Shown here in pieces: positions 8,231 through 16,070 of a stretch of DNA of 44,087 nt (the stretch's first letter is position 1; the number at the start of each line of letters is the position of its first letter). The notes under the pieces were generated by a model, which was not told where the DNA came from, did no database searches, and saw nothing but the letters and a program-made list of their open reading frames with translations. The position numbers were made by a program, and so were the translations under genes. Source of the stretch: Sphingomonadales bacterium (GTDB lineage Bacteria > Pseudomonadota > Alphaproteobacteria > SMXS01); NCBI GenBank assembly GCA_022844405.1, contig JALHLV010000033.1, positions 1-44,087 on the forward strand, in the 5' to 3' direction.

Positions 8231-8416
8231 TCACGCCGTGGGCGGGGTCGGCTCCGAAGGGACCGCCCCCATGCTTTGTCCCACCCTCTTGATCGAGACC
8301 GCACCGTCAGGCAGCAATTGCATCTCCACCTGATCGCCGGGCCGAACACCGAGACGATCACGAACCTCCTTCGGGAGGGTCACCCGGCCTCGCGTCGTCA
8401 ATCTTGCGTGCGGCAC
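8231..8416 (-). CDS. Orphan AbrB/MazE-type (SpoVT-AbrB fold) DNA-binding protein
   Basis: 61 aa starting at GTG 8416 after GGGAGAAG. The swapped-hairpin signature is clear: ARLTTRGRVTLPKEVRDRLG followed by VRPGDQVEM. These proteins are usually the antitoxin and autorepressor of a toxin-antitoxin pair, or small global regulators. No PIN or MazF toxin gene lies on either side: downstream is the NUDIX operon and upstream the aldo/keto reductase gene. The C-terminal tail is short and proline-rich, with no obvious toxin-binding helix. Confidence 0.75.
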   Translation of the reverse strand: MPHARLTTRGRVTLPKEVRDRLGVRPGDQVEMQLLPDGAVSIKRVGQSMGAVPSEPTPPTA

Positions 8417-8453
8417 TATGCTTCTCCCGATCGATCGGACTGCCGGCAGGATA

Positions 8454-9563
8454 CTACTGCTTCTGCTGCTGCGCGGCCTTGTACTTCTCGATGTTGCTGA
8501 TGGTTTCGCGGAAATTGTCGTGCGCCTGCTCCTTGTGGGGGCGGCGGCGCAGCGACTTGTCGGTGATCTCGGGCGCCACATAGCCGTCGTCGTCATGGCT
8601 GATGTTGGAGCCCGGCGGCACGATGGCGTCGATGGCGTCGAGCGTTTCGTCCGACAGGGCCACGTCGGCGCCCGCCAGCAGGCCCTCGAGCTGGTCGAAG
8701 GTGCGCGGGCCGATGATCGCCGAGGTCACCGCGGGATGCGCCGTGGTGAAGGCGAGCGCCATGTGCATCAGCGACATGCCGGCATCCCCCGCGACCACCA
8801 CCAGCTTCTCGATCAGGTCGAGCTTGCGCTGGTTGTCGGCGCGATTCATGTCATAGAGGTGCGGCTGCAGGTTCTGGCGCTGGGTGTCGTTGGGCGTGGC
8901 GCCGCGCCGCCACTTGCCGGTCAGCCAGCCCTGCGACAGCGGCGACCAGACGATGGCGCTCATGCCATAGCGCTGGATGGTCGGCAGCACGTCGGCCTCG
9001 ATGCGGCGGGCGAAGATCGAATAGGGCGGCTGCTCGGTGCGGAACCGCTCGCGGCCGCGGTTCTCCGAAACCCAGTGGGATTCGACGATTTGCTCGGCCG
9101 GAAAGGTCGATGAGCCGATATAGCGCACCTTGCCCTGACGGATCAGGTCGGACAGCGCGCCCAGCGTCTCGTCGATGTCGGTGGCGCTGTCGGGCCGGTG
9201 CACCTGGTACAGGTCGATATAGTCGGTGCCCAGGCGGCGCAGGCTGTCCTCGGCCGCCTTCATGATCCAGCGGCGCGAATTGCCCTTCATGTTCGGGTTG
9301 GCGCCGCCCATGGGCAGACTGAACTTGGTAGCGACGATGACGTCGTCGCGCTTGCCGCCCAGCGCCTTGCCCAGGATGGTCTCGGACTCGCCGTGGGAAT
9401 AGACGTCCGAGGTGTCGAAATAGTTGATGCCGGCGTCGAGCGCGCGGTCGACCATGCGGCTGCACTCGGCCTGGTCGCTGTTGCCGAAATAGCCGAACAT
9501 GCCGGCGCCGAAGCAGAACTTGCTCACATGCATGCCGGTGCGGCCCAGAACCCGCATTTCCAT
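8454..9563 (-). CDS. Aldo/keto reductase
   Basis: 369 aa from ATG 9563, which follows GGGGAGAG at good spacing; an in-frame ATG at 9584 lacks one. The AKR catalytic tetrad can be placed: D50 and Y55 in FDTSDVY, K80 in ATKFSLP and H122 in YQVHRPD. The barrel ends with a C-terminal NADPH-binding region (IIGPRTFDQLEG) and a Lys/Gln-rich tail. It is probably an NADPH-dependent reductase of carbonyl compounds of the oxidoreductase/Kv-beta-like branch. Not obviously in an operon; the AbrB-type gene follows on the same strand. Confidence 0.92.
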   Translation of the reverse strand: MEMRVLGRTGMHVSKFCFGAGMFGYFGNSDQAECSRMVDRALDAGINYFDTSDVYSHGESETILGKALGGKRDDVIVATKFSLPMGGANPNMKGNSRRWIMKAAEDSLRRLGTDYIDLYQVHRPDSATDIDETLGALSDLIRQGKVRYIGSSTFPAEQIVESHWVSENRGRERFRTEQPPYSIFARRIEADVLPTIQRYGMSAIVWSPLSQGWLTGKWRRGATPNDTQRQNLQPHLYDMNRADNQRKLDLIEKLVVVAGDAGMSLMHMALAFTTAHPAVTSAIIGPRTFDQLEGLLAGADVALSDETLDAIDAIVPPGSNISHDDDGYVAPEITDKSLRRRPHKEQAHDNFRETISNIEKYKAAQQQKQ

Positions 9564-9657
9564 CGCGTCTCTCCCCTTGGTCATTCACGCGTGATTGTGG
9601 GCGCGGATTAGAGCAGTTCGCGCAGCGGCCCGCAATGGGCCGTCACCGAGTTGACGC

Positions 9658-9686
9658 TTGCCAACTGTCAGGCCCCGGTCTCTAAT
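9658..9686 (+). promoter_or_regulatory. Candidate promoter of the SPFH/NfeD operon
   Basis: TTGCCA at 9658-9663 and TCTAAT at 9681-9686 with a 17-bp spacer, 35 bp before the SPFH start. A moderate consensus match only. Confidence 0.35.
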
Positions 9687-9721
9687 TCTGGCGCGCCGCC
9701 GCGCGAGGGGGACCGGATTTC

Positions 9722-10588
9722 ATGGACGCACAGATTGCCGCGATCGTTCTCGTCGTTCTGCTGGTCATATTGTCGTTCATGACTATCAAGATCGTCCCGC
9801 AGAGCGAGAAATACGTGGTCGAGCGGCTGGGCAAGCTGCACGCCATCCTGGGACCCGGCCTCAACGTCATCGTGCCGTTCATCGATTCGGTGAAGCACAA
9901 GATTTCGATCCTGGAGCGCCAGCTTCCCAGCATCGAGCAGGATGCGATCAGCAAGGACAACGTCCTGATCAAGGCGTCGATCGTGGTGTTCTACCGGATC
10001 GTCTCGCCCGAGAACACGGTGTACCGGATCAGCAACATCGACGCCGCGGTCGCCACCACCGTGGCCGGCATCGTCCGCTCCGAGCTGGGCAAGATCGACC
10101 TGGACGAGATGCAGTCCAACCGCGCCCCGCTCAACGCCTCCATCAAGGCGCAGCTCGGCGACGCCACCGACGACTGGGGCATCGAGGTGACCCGGGCCGA
10201 GGTGCTGGACATCAACCTGGACAGCCAGACCCTCGACGCCATGCTGCAGCAGCTCAACGCCGAGCGCGCCCGGCGCGCCGCCGTCGCCAAGGCCGAGGGC
10301 GAGAAGCGCGCCATGGAGCTGAAGGCCGAGGGCGAGCTGTTCACCGCCCAGAAGGTCGCCGAGGCCAAGCGCATCCAGGCCGACGCCGATGCCTACGCCA
10401 CCAACACCGTCGCCGCCGCCATCCGCGAAAGCGGCATGGAGGCGATCCAGTTCGAGATCGCCAAGCGGCAGATCGAGGCGATGGGCCATATCGCCAGCGG
10501 CAACAACAGCCGCACCATCATCCTGCCCACCGACATCGCCGATGCCTTCACCGCGGCGGCGAAGATGTTCGCCAAGAAGCCGTCATGA
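9722..10588 (+). CDS. SPFH/Band 7 (stomatin-like, QmcA type) membrane protein
   Basis: 288 aa. One N-terminal membrane helix (about 4-20) is followed by the SPFH domain (KIVPQSEKYVVERLGK, then GPGLNVIVPFIDSV), and then a long charged coiled-coil region rich in Ala/Glu/Lys (about 170-235). Such proteins oligomerise on the membrane and scaffold proteases or microdomains. The NfeD gene overlaps its stop by ATGA; the SPFH-NfeD pairing is a widespread conserved arrangement and supports the call. The start ATG 9722 has a GAGGGGGA site about 10 bp upstream. Confidence 0.93.
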   Translation: MDAQIAAIVLVVLLVILSFMTIKIVPQSEKYVVERLGKLHAILGPGLNVIVPFIDSVKHKISILERQLPSIEQDAISKDNVLIKASIVVFYRIVSPENTVYRISNIDAAVATTVAGIVRSELGKIDLDEMQSNRAPLNASIKAQLGDATDDWGIEVTRAEVLDINLDSQTLDAMLQQLNAERARRAAVAKAEGEKRAMELKAEGELFTAQKVAEAKRIQADADAYATNTVAAAIRESGMEAIQFEIAKRQIEAMGHIASGNNSRTIILPTDIADAFTAAAKMFAKKPS

Positions 10589-10914
10589 TGGACGGCATCC
10601 TCACCCGCGACTTCTTCATGCACCCGGCGGCGTGGCTGGCCATCGCCTTCGCCTTCGGCGTCATCGAGCTGGTCCTGCCGGGCTACCTGTTCCTCGGCTT
10701 CGCGACCGGCGCCGTCGTCGTCTCGGCCATGCTGTTCCTGGGCCTGGAAGGATGGTTCACCGGCGTCGCCGGCCTCGCCTATCTGGTGGCGTTCTATGCC
10801 GCCATCAGCCTGGCGAGCTGGTTCGTGCTGCGCAGGTTGCTGAAGGCCGGCCCCAATGCGCGCAAGGTCGACCGGGACATCAACGAGGACCCCTACAAGG
10901 GCGCGAAGGACTGA
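10585..10914 (+). CDS. NfeD family membrane protein
   Basis: 109 aa, short form of NfeD. Two or three hydrophobic segments lie between residues 12 and 75 and are followed by a short charged cytoplasmic tail (DRDINEDPYKGAKD). The start ATG 10585 overlaps the SPFH stop by 4 bp; a second ATG directly follows. The short form lacks the serine-protease domain and the long OB-fold of larger NfeD proteins. It probably acts with the SPFH partner in membrane organisation. Confidence 0.85.
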   Translation: MMDGILTRDFFMHPAAWLAIAFAFGVIELVLPGYLFLGFATGAVVVSAMLFLGLEGWFTGVAGLAYLVAFYAAISLASWFVLRRLLKAGPNARKVDRDINEDPYKGAKD

Positions 10915-10936
10915 TTTTCCCGCCCTGTACCCTCGT

Positions 10937-11073
10937 CGTCATTCCCGCGCACGCGGGAACCCAGACGGGGCAAGGGCGGCGGCCGTCGTGCGCTTCATTC
11001 ACGAAAAACCTCTTCGAGACCAAACCCTTGGTGCTCTATGAAGAGCTGGGTCCCCACGTGCGCGGGGATGACG
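10937..11073. repeat. Inverted repeat pair, 28-bp arms with 3 mismatches
   Basis: The left arm 10937-10964 and the right arm 11046-11073 are inverted copies matching at 25 of 28 positions, with an 81-bp spacer. The core (CCCGCGCACGCGGGAACCCAG) is related to the repeat at 2458-2548. The element fills the gap between the convergent nfeD and hydrolase genes, 8 bp from the hydrolase stop. Confidence 0.8.
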
Positions 11074-11080
11074 ATATTGA

Positions 11081-11962
11081 TTAGGTGGCGAAAAACTCCC
11101 CGATCGCCCTCGCCGTCTCCTCGGGCGCTTCCTCGGGGCAGAAATGGCCGCCGGGGACGCCGTGGCCGCGCACATCCTTGGCCCAGCGCTTCCAGGTGCC
11201 GACCATGCGGTCCTCGTCCCACTTGCCGTCGCGGTCGCCCCACAGGATCAGCGCCGGGCAGCCGATCTTGTCGCCCGCCTTCCGGTTCGCCTCGTCGATG
11301 TCGCAGTCGACGGTCGGGCCCGCCCGGTAGCAATCGCAGGTCGCGCGGATGGTCTCCGGGTCGGAGAAACAGCGGATGTATTCGGCCATGGCCGCCGGAT
11401 CGAACCGGGCGTTCTGGCCCGCCCAGGTTTCCATGGAGTGGCGCAGGTAATACTCCGGGTCGCTTCCGATCAGCTTCTCCGGCAGCGGTGCCGGACTGGC
11501 GAGGAAGAACCAGTGATACATGCCCACGGCCACCTTCCGGTTCTTGCCCGCCGCCTCGTACTGCTCGATGGTCGGCACCACGTCGAGGATGCACAGCTTC
11601 TCGACCCGGTCGGGATGATCGAACGCCATGCGGTAGGACACCCGCGCGCCCCGGTCATGGCCGGCGACGCACCAGCGCTCGAAGCCCAGCGAGCGCATCA
11701 CCTGCACGTTGTCCATGGCCATGGTACGCTTGGCGTAGGTCATCTCGCCCGAAGGCGGCTTGGAGCTGTCGCCATAGCCGCGCAGGTCGGGTACCACGAC
11801 AGTGAATTTCTCCGCCAGCACGGGCGCGACCAGGTGCCACATCACATGGGTCTGTGGATAGCCATGCAGCAGCAGCACCGGCGGACCGGAGCCGCCGACG
11901 ACCAGGTTGATCTCGGCGCCGTCGGTGGCGACGCGCTGCTTCTCGAAGCCCGGGAAGAACAT
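11081..11962 (-). CDS. Alpha/beta hydrolase with a fluoroacetate/haloacetate dehalogenase active site
   Basis: 293 aa alpha/beta hydrolase. The nucleophile elbow is GHDRGAR with D103; R104 and R107 are the carboxylate-binding arginines, D127 (LDVVP) the acid, H273 (GGHF) the base, and H150-W151 plus Y212 the halide-pocket residues. Spacing agrees with fluoroacetate dehalogenase as I remember it (D110, R111, R114, D134, H155, W156, W185, Y219, H280), with W180 at the remaining position. It should hydrolyse 2-haloacids, possibly including fluoroacetate; an epoxide hydrolase would lack the paired arginines. Its ATG overlaps the stop of the upstream VOC gene by ATGA. Confidence 0.85.
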   Translation of the reverse strand: MFFPGFEKQRVATDGAEINLVVGGSGPPVLLLHGYPQTHVMWHLVAPVLAEKFTVVVPDLRGYGDSSKPPSGEMTYAKRTMAMDNVQVMRSLGFERWCVAGHDRGARVSYRMAFDHPDRVEKLCILDVVPTIEQYEAAGKNRKVAVGMYHWFFLASPAPLPEKLIGSDPEYYLRHSMETWAGQNARFDPAAMAEYIRCFSDPETIRATCDCYRAGPTVDCDIDEANRKAGDKIGCPALILWGDRDGKWDEDRMVGTWKRWAKDVRGHGVPGGHFCPEEAPEETARAIGEFFAT

Positions 11963-12438
11963 CAGACGTTCAGGTAGAACGCGTGGTTCGGGTCCAGGAT
12001 CTCCTGGAGTTCGATGACGTTGCCTTCCGGATCGCGGCCATAGGTGGCGCGGATGGCGCCGTGGCCCAGTTCCTCGCGGGTGGGCGGCGGGCAGTTGAAG
12101 GTCATGCCCAGCGTCTTCATGCGCTCGTATTCATAGTCGATGTCGGTGACGTCGACGCAGAAATGGGTGTAGCCGTGATCGCTCACCGGCCGCCTGGGAT
12201 CGACCGGCTTACCCACGGGCGTCTTGTACTCGAAGATCTCGATGTGGGTGTTGCCCGCCTTCATCATCACCTGCCGGCACGACGAATCCTTCAGCCCGAC
12301 GATTGTGTCGATGCGGGTGGAACCGACTTCCCAACCCATCTTTGCCACCACTTCGAAGCCGAAACCTTCCTGGTAGAACTTCACGAGACGGTCGATGTCG
12401 CTGGTGGCCAGCGCCACATGGTGAATGCCGCGAATCAT
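11962..12438 (-). CDS. VOC (glyoxalase/bleomycin resistance fold) family protein
   Basis: 158 aa from ATG 12438, preceded by GGGGAG; the frame is open further upstream, but that extension is proline/serine-rich and unlike the family. Two beta-alpha-beta-beta-beta units are visible, beginning GIHHVALATSDIDRLVKFYQ and GYTHFCVDVTDIDYEYERMK, with candidate metal ligands H7 (approximate), E in HIEIFEY and E in GNVIELQE. It is probably a metal-dependent lyase, isomerase or dioxygenase; the substrate is unknown. It is translationally coupled to the dehalogenase-like hydrolase and so may act in the same pathway. Confidence 0.85.
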   Translation of the reverse strand: MIRGIHHVALATSDIDRLVKFYQEGFGFEVVAKMGWEVGSTRIDTIVGLKDSSCRQVMMKAGNTHIEIFEYKTPVGKPVDPRRPVSDHGYTHFCVDVTDIDYEYERMKTLGMTFNCPPPTREELGHGAIRATYGRDPEGNVIELQEILDPNHAFYLNV

Positions 12439-12570
12439 TTTCTGCTCCCCTGACGGAAATCCGGTGGCGCAGTGTTGGACGGTCATGCCTGTTGGGTCAA
12501 GCGGCGGCGCACTTGAAACATCCCGCTCTTCAACCAATCTGGACGCCATGCATGAAGGAGGTGTAGCGCG

Positions 12571-12819
12571 ACGACCATAACAATTCAGCTCTTGGACGAG
12601 GCTCTCGTGATACGCCTCCGAGCGCGTGCGGAATTGCACGAGAGGTCCATCGAGGAAGAAATTCCCTTCATTCTTCGGGACGTGCTGTGGACAGAGGCAG
12701 ATCCTCCCGAGAACCTGTACGAGGCAATCCGACGGATTGTCGCGCCCTACGGCGGCATAGATTTGCCCGACATTCCCCGCGAAGCCATGCGCGATCCGCC
12801 GGATTTTTCGGAAGACTGA
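12571..12819 (+). CDS. FitA-like ribbon-helix-helix antitoxin, orphan, no normal start codon
   Basis: The frame encodes TTITIQLLDEALVIRLRARA and then HERSIEEEIPFILRDVL, the RHH pattern of FitA antitoxins, and ends in a FitA-like tail (APYGGIDLPDIPREAMRDPP) that normally binds the FitB PIN toxin. Where the family starts with Met-x-x-Ile-Thr-Ile, this frame has ACG at 12571, 9 bp after a perfect GGAGG (12557-12561). The first conventional start is TTG 12592, which would remove the DNA-binding beta strand. No FitB gene follows: the next gene is convergent, 4 bp away. It is either a decaying antitoxin or one using a rare start. Confidence 0.6.
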   Translation, partial: TTITIQLLDEALVIRLRARAELHERSIEEEIPFILRDVLWTEADPPENLYEAIRRIVAPYGGIDLPDIPREAMRDPPDFSED

Positions 12820-12823
12820 CCCA

Positions 12824-14197
12824 TTAAACCGGCAGCTTCCGCTTTCGCACGTTGCCCATGATCACCCAGACCGCGAAGCCCTTGATGACGATCGCGACGA
12901 GGAACATCACCGTATAGGACGTCGCCTCGGCCAGCGCGCCGCCCAGGATCGGGCCGGCGGCGAACATGGCCGACGCGACCATGCTGGCGAGCGCGATCAT
13001 CATCGGCTGGTCGTCGCGCGAGCCGTATTCCAGCAGCAAATTCTGCCCGGCGATCTGCAAGCCGCCGATGCCGACGCCCAGGCCGCTGAACACGATGGCC
13101 AGCCAGAACAGGCTGGTCGGCGCGATCAGCAGCACCACCAGGAAGACGCCCCAGATGGCGATGGACCCGGCGAAGGTCCACGAATTGCCGAAGCGGTCGC
13201 CGAGCATGCCCCAGATCGGCGCCACGAAGGTCGGGATCAGCATGAACGAGATCGTCAGCACGCCGAGGCCGTAACCGCCCAGCACCTCGCCCGACGCGGC
13301 CATCTCGTGCTTGACGTGCAGGATGTAGAACGGCGCGGCGGCGATGGCGAGCGAGGCCAGCGTGCTGCCGACCAGGTAGCGCTGGAAGCCCGGCGTGCGC
13401 GCCTGGCGCGGCAGGTCCTTCAGCCGTTCCATCAGCGGCGCCGGCGCCTGGACGTTCGGCGGCTCGGGCTCGCGGATCTGCTTCAGCCCCAGCAGGCCGA
13501 TGGCGGTGAGGACGAAGGCCAGGAAGAAAGTGCTGGCATAGCCGTTCCCCAGCAGATTGTGCTCGATGAAGTAGCCGCCGCCCATATAGGCCACCGCCGC
13601 CGCGACGATGCCGGCGAAGAAATTGCGGAAGCCCATCAGCCGCCCGCGCACGGCGACCGGGATCAGCTTCGACACGGTGAACTGGAACGCCACCGACTGC
13701 ATGCCGTTGAACGTGCCGAACAGCAGCAGGCACAGGCCGATGGTCCACAGCGCGAAGTTTTCGCTGGGCACGAAGCTGGGCACCGTGACGCCGAACAGCG
13801 ACAGCCCCGTCACGCCGAAACCGGCGATGGCGATGCCCAGGACGGCGACGCGCATGGCGCCGCCGACCCACATGAAGATCGGCACCACCTTCTTGCGATG
13901 GGAGATCATGTTGCCGCCCGGCAGCGACGCCAGCGTCGCGCCGATGTGCTGCGCGGCCAGCACCAGGCCGACGGCGGTGGGCGAGTTCGACAGCACGTAG
14001 AGATAAGCCGGCAGGAAGGTGGGCGCCTGCAGCAGCCGGAACCCGGTCATGCCGAACACGCCGTGGAGCAGCAGCGCGATATAGTTGCGCTTCAGGTGCC
14101 GGTTGACCTCGACGTTGAAGGCTTCCTCGGCGGCACGCTGAAGGTCGGCATCGTTCGTACCGGCCTGCACCTGCGCCTCGCCCCGTGACTCGAGCAC
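12824..14197 (-). CDS. MFS transporter
   Basis: 457 aa with about twelve hydrophobic helices split by a central charged loop (around REPEPPNVQAPAPLMERLKD). An N-terminal soluble stretch of some 35 residues precedes the first helix. The first cytoplasmic loop carries the positively charged HRKKVVPIF, a weak form of motif A. It is an inner-membrane secondary transporter; the substrate cannot be told. The start is a GTG at 14197 and the N-terminus is uncertain. Divergent from the Bcr/CflA gene with a 92-bp shared promoter region. Confidence 0.85.
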   Translation of the reverse strand: MLESRGEAQVQAGTNDADLQRAAEEAFNVEVNRHLKRNYIALLLHGVFGMTGFRLLQAPTFLPAYLYVLSNSPTAVGLVLAAQHIGATLASLPGGNMISHRKKVVPIFMWVGGAMRVAVLGIAIAGFGVTGLSLFGVTVPSFVPSENFALWTIGLCLLLFGTFNGMQSVAFQFTVSKLIPVAVRGRLMGFRNFFAGIVAAAVAYMGGGYFIEHNLLGNGYASTFFLAFVLTAIGLLGLKQIREPEPPNVQAPAPLMERLKDLPRQARTPGFQRYLVGSTLASLAIAAAPFYILHVKHEMAASGEVLGGYGLGVLTISFMLIPTFVAPIWGMLGDRFGNSWTFAGSIAIWGVFLVVLLIAPTSLFWLAIVFSGLGVGIGGLQIAGQNLLLEYGSRDDQPMMIALASMVASAMFAAGPILGGALAEATSYTVMFLVAIVIKGFAVWVIMGNVRKRKLPV

Positions 14198-14289
14198 CCG
14201 CGAAATTCCCGAACTGCGTCCGCCTTCGTTATATCCAGCGGCTTATGGATCGCTTACTTATCGCACAAACCGTTCACGAGTAAGCCCGA

Positions 14290-15516
14290 ATGTCCTCCGA
14301 TACCGTCACGGCAGCCCGGCGGCCCACGCCGGGCGTAAGGTTGACGTTGATGCTCGGGTCGCTGACCGCGTTCGGCCCCATGGCGATCGACATGTACCTG
14401 CCCGCCATGCCGGCGATCGCCGCCGACCTGCACACCGATCCGGCCAGCGCCCAGCAGACCATGTCGGTGTTCCTGATCGGCATGGCGCTGGGACAGCTGC
14501 TCTACGGACCCATCTCCGACCGCATCGGGCGCCGGCCGCCACTGATGGTGGGCATCGCCGTGTTCATCGTCATGAGCGTCGGCTGCGCCTTCGCCCAGAC
14601 CATCGGCTCGCTGATCGTGCTGCGCTTCCTGCAGGCGCTGGGCGCGTGCGTCGGCCAGGTGCTGGCGCGCGCCGTCGTCACCGACGTCTATGACCGGCGC
14701 GAGGCGCCGCGGATGTTCTCGCTGCTGATGCTGGTGATGGGCCTGGCGCCGATCCTGGCGCCGATCGGCGGCGGCTGGGTGCTGGCGGCCGCCAGTTGGG
14801 AGGCCATCTTCCTGGCGCTCGCCGTATTCGGGGTGCTCGTCGGCGGGCTCGTGTTCTTTCGCTTGCCCGAGTCCCGCTCCGAGCAGGTGGCCGCGCACGC
14901 CAGGACCGAGTCGCCGTTCCAGGGCATCACGGCGGTCGCCCGCAACCGGCACATCGTCGGCTATGCCATCGCCGGCGGCATGGGCACGGCGTCCATGTTC
15001 ACCTACATCACCTGCGTGCCGGACCTGCTCATCGAGAGTTACGGGATTTCGCCGGAGCATTTCGGCTGGTTCTTCGGCCTGAACGCCGCCGGCCTGATCG
15101 CCGGGTCGCAGATCAACCGCCACCTGCTCAAGCGCCATTCCAGCCACGAGCTGCTGAAGATCGCGCTGGCCATCGGCCTGGCGCTGACGCTGATCCTGCT
15201 GGCGGCGGCGCTGACCGGGATCGGCGGACTGCCCGGCCTGCTCGTCCCGCTGTTCCTGGTGATCACCTGCATGGGCTTCGTGCTGCCCAATGGCGGCGCC
15301 TCGGCCATGGTGATCGACCTGAGGCGCGCCGGCAGCACCTCGGCCTTCACCGGCAGCATGTCCTTCGCGCTGGGCGCCGGCGGCTCGGCGCTGGCCGGCC
15401 TGCTCTACGACGGCTCGCCGATGCCCATGGCCATGGTGATGACGGCCGCGCTCGCCATCGGCGTGCTGGTGCTGAAATTCGTGGTCGGCAAGCCGCCGCC
15501 GCTGCTGGCCGACTAG
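14290..15516 (+). CDS. Bcr/CflA-type multidrug efflux MFS transporter
   Basis: 408 aa, twelve predicted helices. The N-terminus has the DHA1/Bcr signature GPMAIDMYLPAMP (29-41), with the conserved Asp in helix 1, followed by MFS motif A GPISDRIGRRPP (73-84). Members of this family export bicyclomycin, chloramphenicol, sulfonamides or small metabolites by proton antiport. The length is typical. Divergent from the MFS gene at 12824; 3' flank is a dispersed repeat. Confidence 0.92.
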   Translation: MSSDTVTAARRPTPGVRLTLMLGSLTAFGPMAIDMYLPAMPAIAADLHTDPASAQQTMSVFLIGMALGQLLYGPISDRIGRRPPLMVGIAVFIVMSVGCAFAQTIGSLIVLRFLQALGACVGQVLARAVVTDVYDRREAPRMFSLLMLVMGLAPILAPIGGGWVLAAASWEAIFLALAVFGVLVGGLVFFRLPESRSEQVAAHARTESPFQGITAVARNRHIVGYAIAGGMGTASMFTYITCVPDLLIESYGISPEHFGWFFGLNAAGLIAGSQINRHLLKRHSSHELLKIALAIGLALTLILLAAALTGIGGLPGLLVPLFLVITCMGFVLPNGGASAMVIDLRRAGSTSAFTGSMSFALGAGGSALAGLLYDGSPMPMAMVMTAALAIGVLVLKFVVGKPPPLLAD

Positions 15517-15527
15517 GGCCAGGCCGA

Positions 15528-16061
15528 TCAGGTTGAATTGACTTGGCCAGCGTGCCGCTGGCGCGGCGTCCCCTCATCCGCCGCTTCGCGGCACCTTCTC
15601 CCCCCCGGGGAGAAGGGTTTATGCCGAGCGCTACCCAAATCCACTCGCCCCAAGGGGAGAGGATGGCCGCGCAGCGGCCAGGTGAGGGGGACCGCGAAGC
15701 GGTTCGCGGCGGGGCAGCCTTCCGGACCGTCAGCGCGGCCGTGGAAGATCGACGCGATCTGCCTTTTGGTGGCCCACCAGTAGTGCCGCCACAGTGAGTG
15801 GTCGACGAAGATGATAGTATCGGCTCTGTCGAACCGCTTCTCGATTTCCTCCCACGGACCAAATCCGTCGATGATCCAGGTTTCCCGTGTGAGCAATGAA
15901 CTGTGGATAGCTTCGAACTCAGCCTTCGAGACCGGTTGCCAACCCGGGCGCCATTGCAATACGTCCGCAGCGAAGTGCGGCAACTCTCGGGCCTTGCTCA
16001 GCCGTCGACATAGGGTCGACTTTCCGCCGCCAGCATTTCCGATCACCGCTATCCGGGTCAT
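15528..16061 (-). pseudogene. FlaR-like P-loop kinase gene, 3' part replaced by a repeat element
   Basis: The N-terminal 110 or so residues are a clear P-loop kinase of the adenylate-kinase/topology-modulation type: Walker A GNAGGGKST (8-16), DVLQWRPGW, WIIDGFGPW and DTIIFVDHSLWRHYWWATKR. After GPEGCP the family pattern stops. The remaining residues, starting near ANRFAVPLTWP, are encoded by the inverted repeat at 15562-15694 and give an unrelated Arg/Gly/Pro-rich tail. The usual C-terminal region with the lid and last helices is missing, so the product is probably inactive or altered. Start ATG 16061. Confidence 0.7.
15562..15694. repeat. Dispersed intergenic repeat (second full copy)
   Basis: Imperfect inverted repeat: GCGTCCCCTCATCCGCCGC and CACCTTCTCCCC on the left (15566-15605), GGGGAGAGGATGGCCGCGC and AGGTGAGGGGGACCGCG on the right (15654-15694). 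Same family as 6904-7045. It overlaps the 3' end of the P-loop kinase frame and appears to have truncated it. Confidence 0.8.
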
Positions 16062-16070
16062 CGTCGGAGG

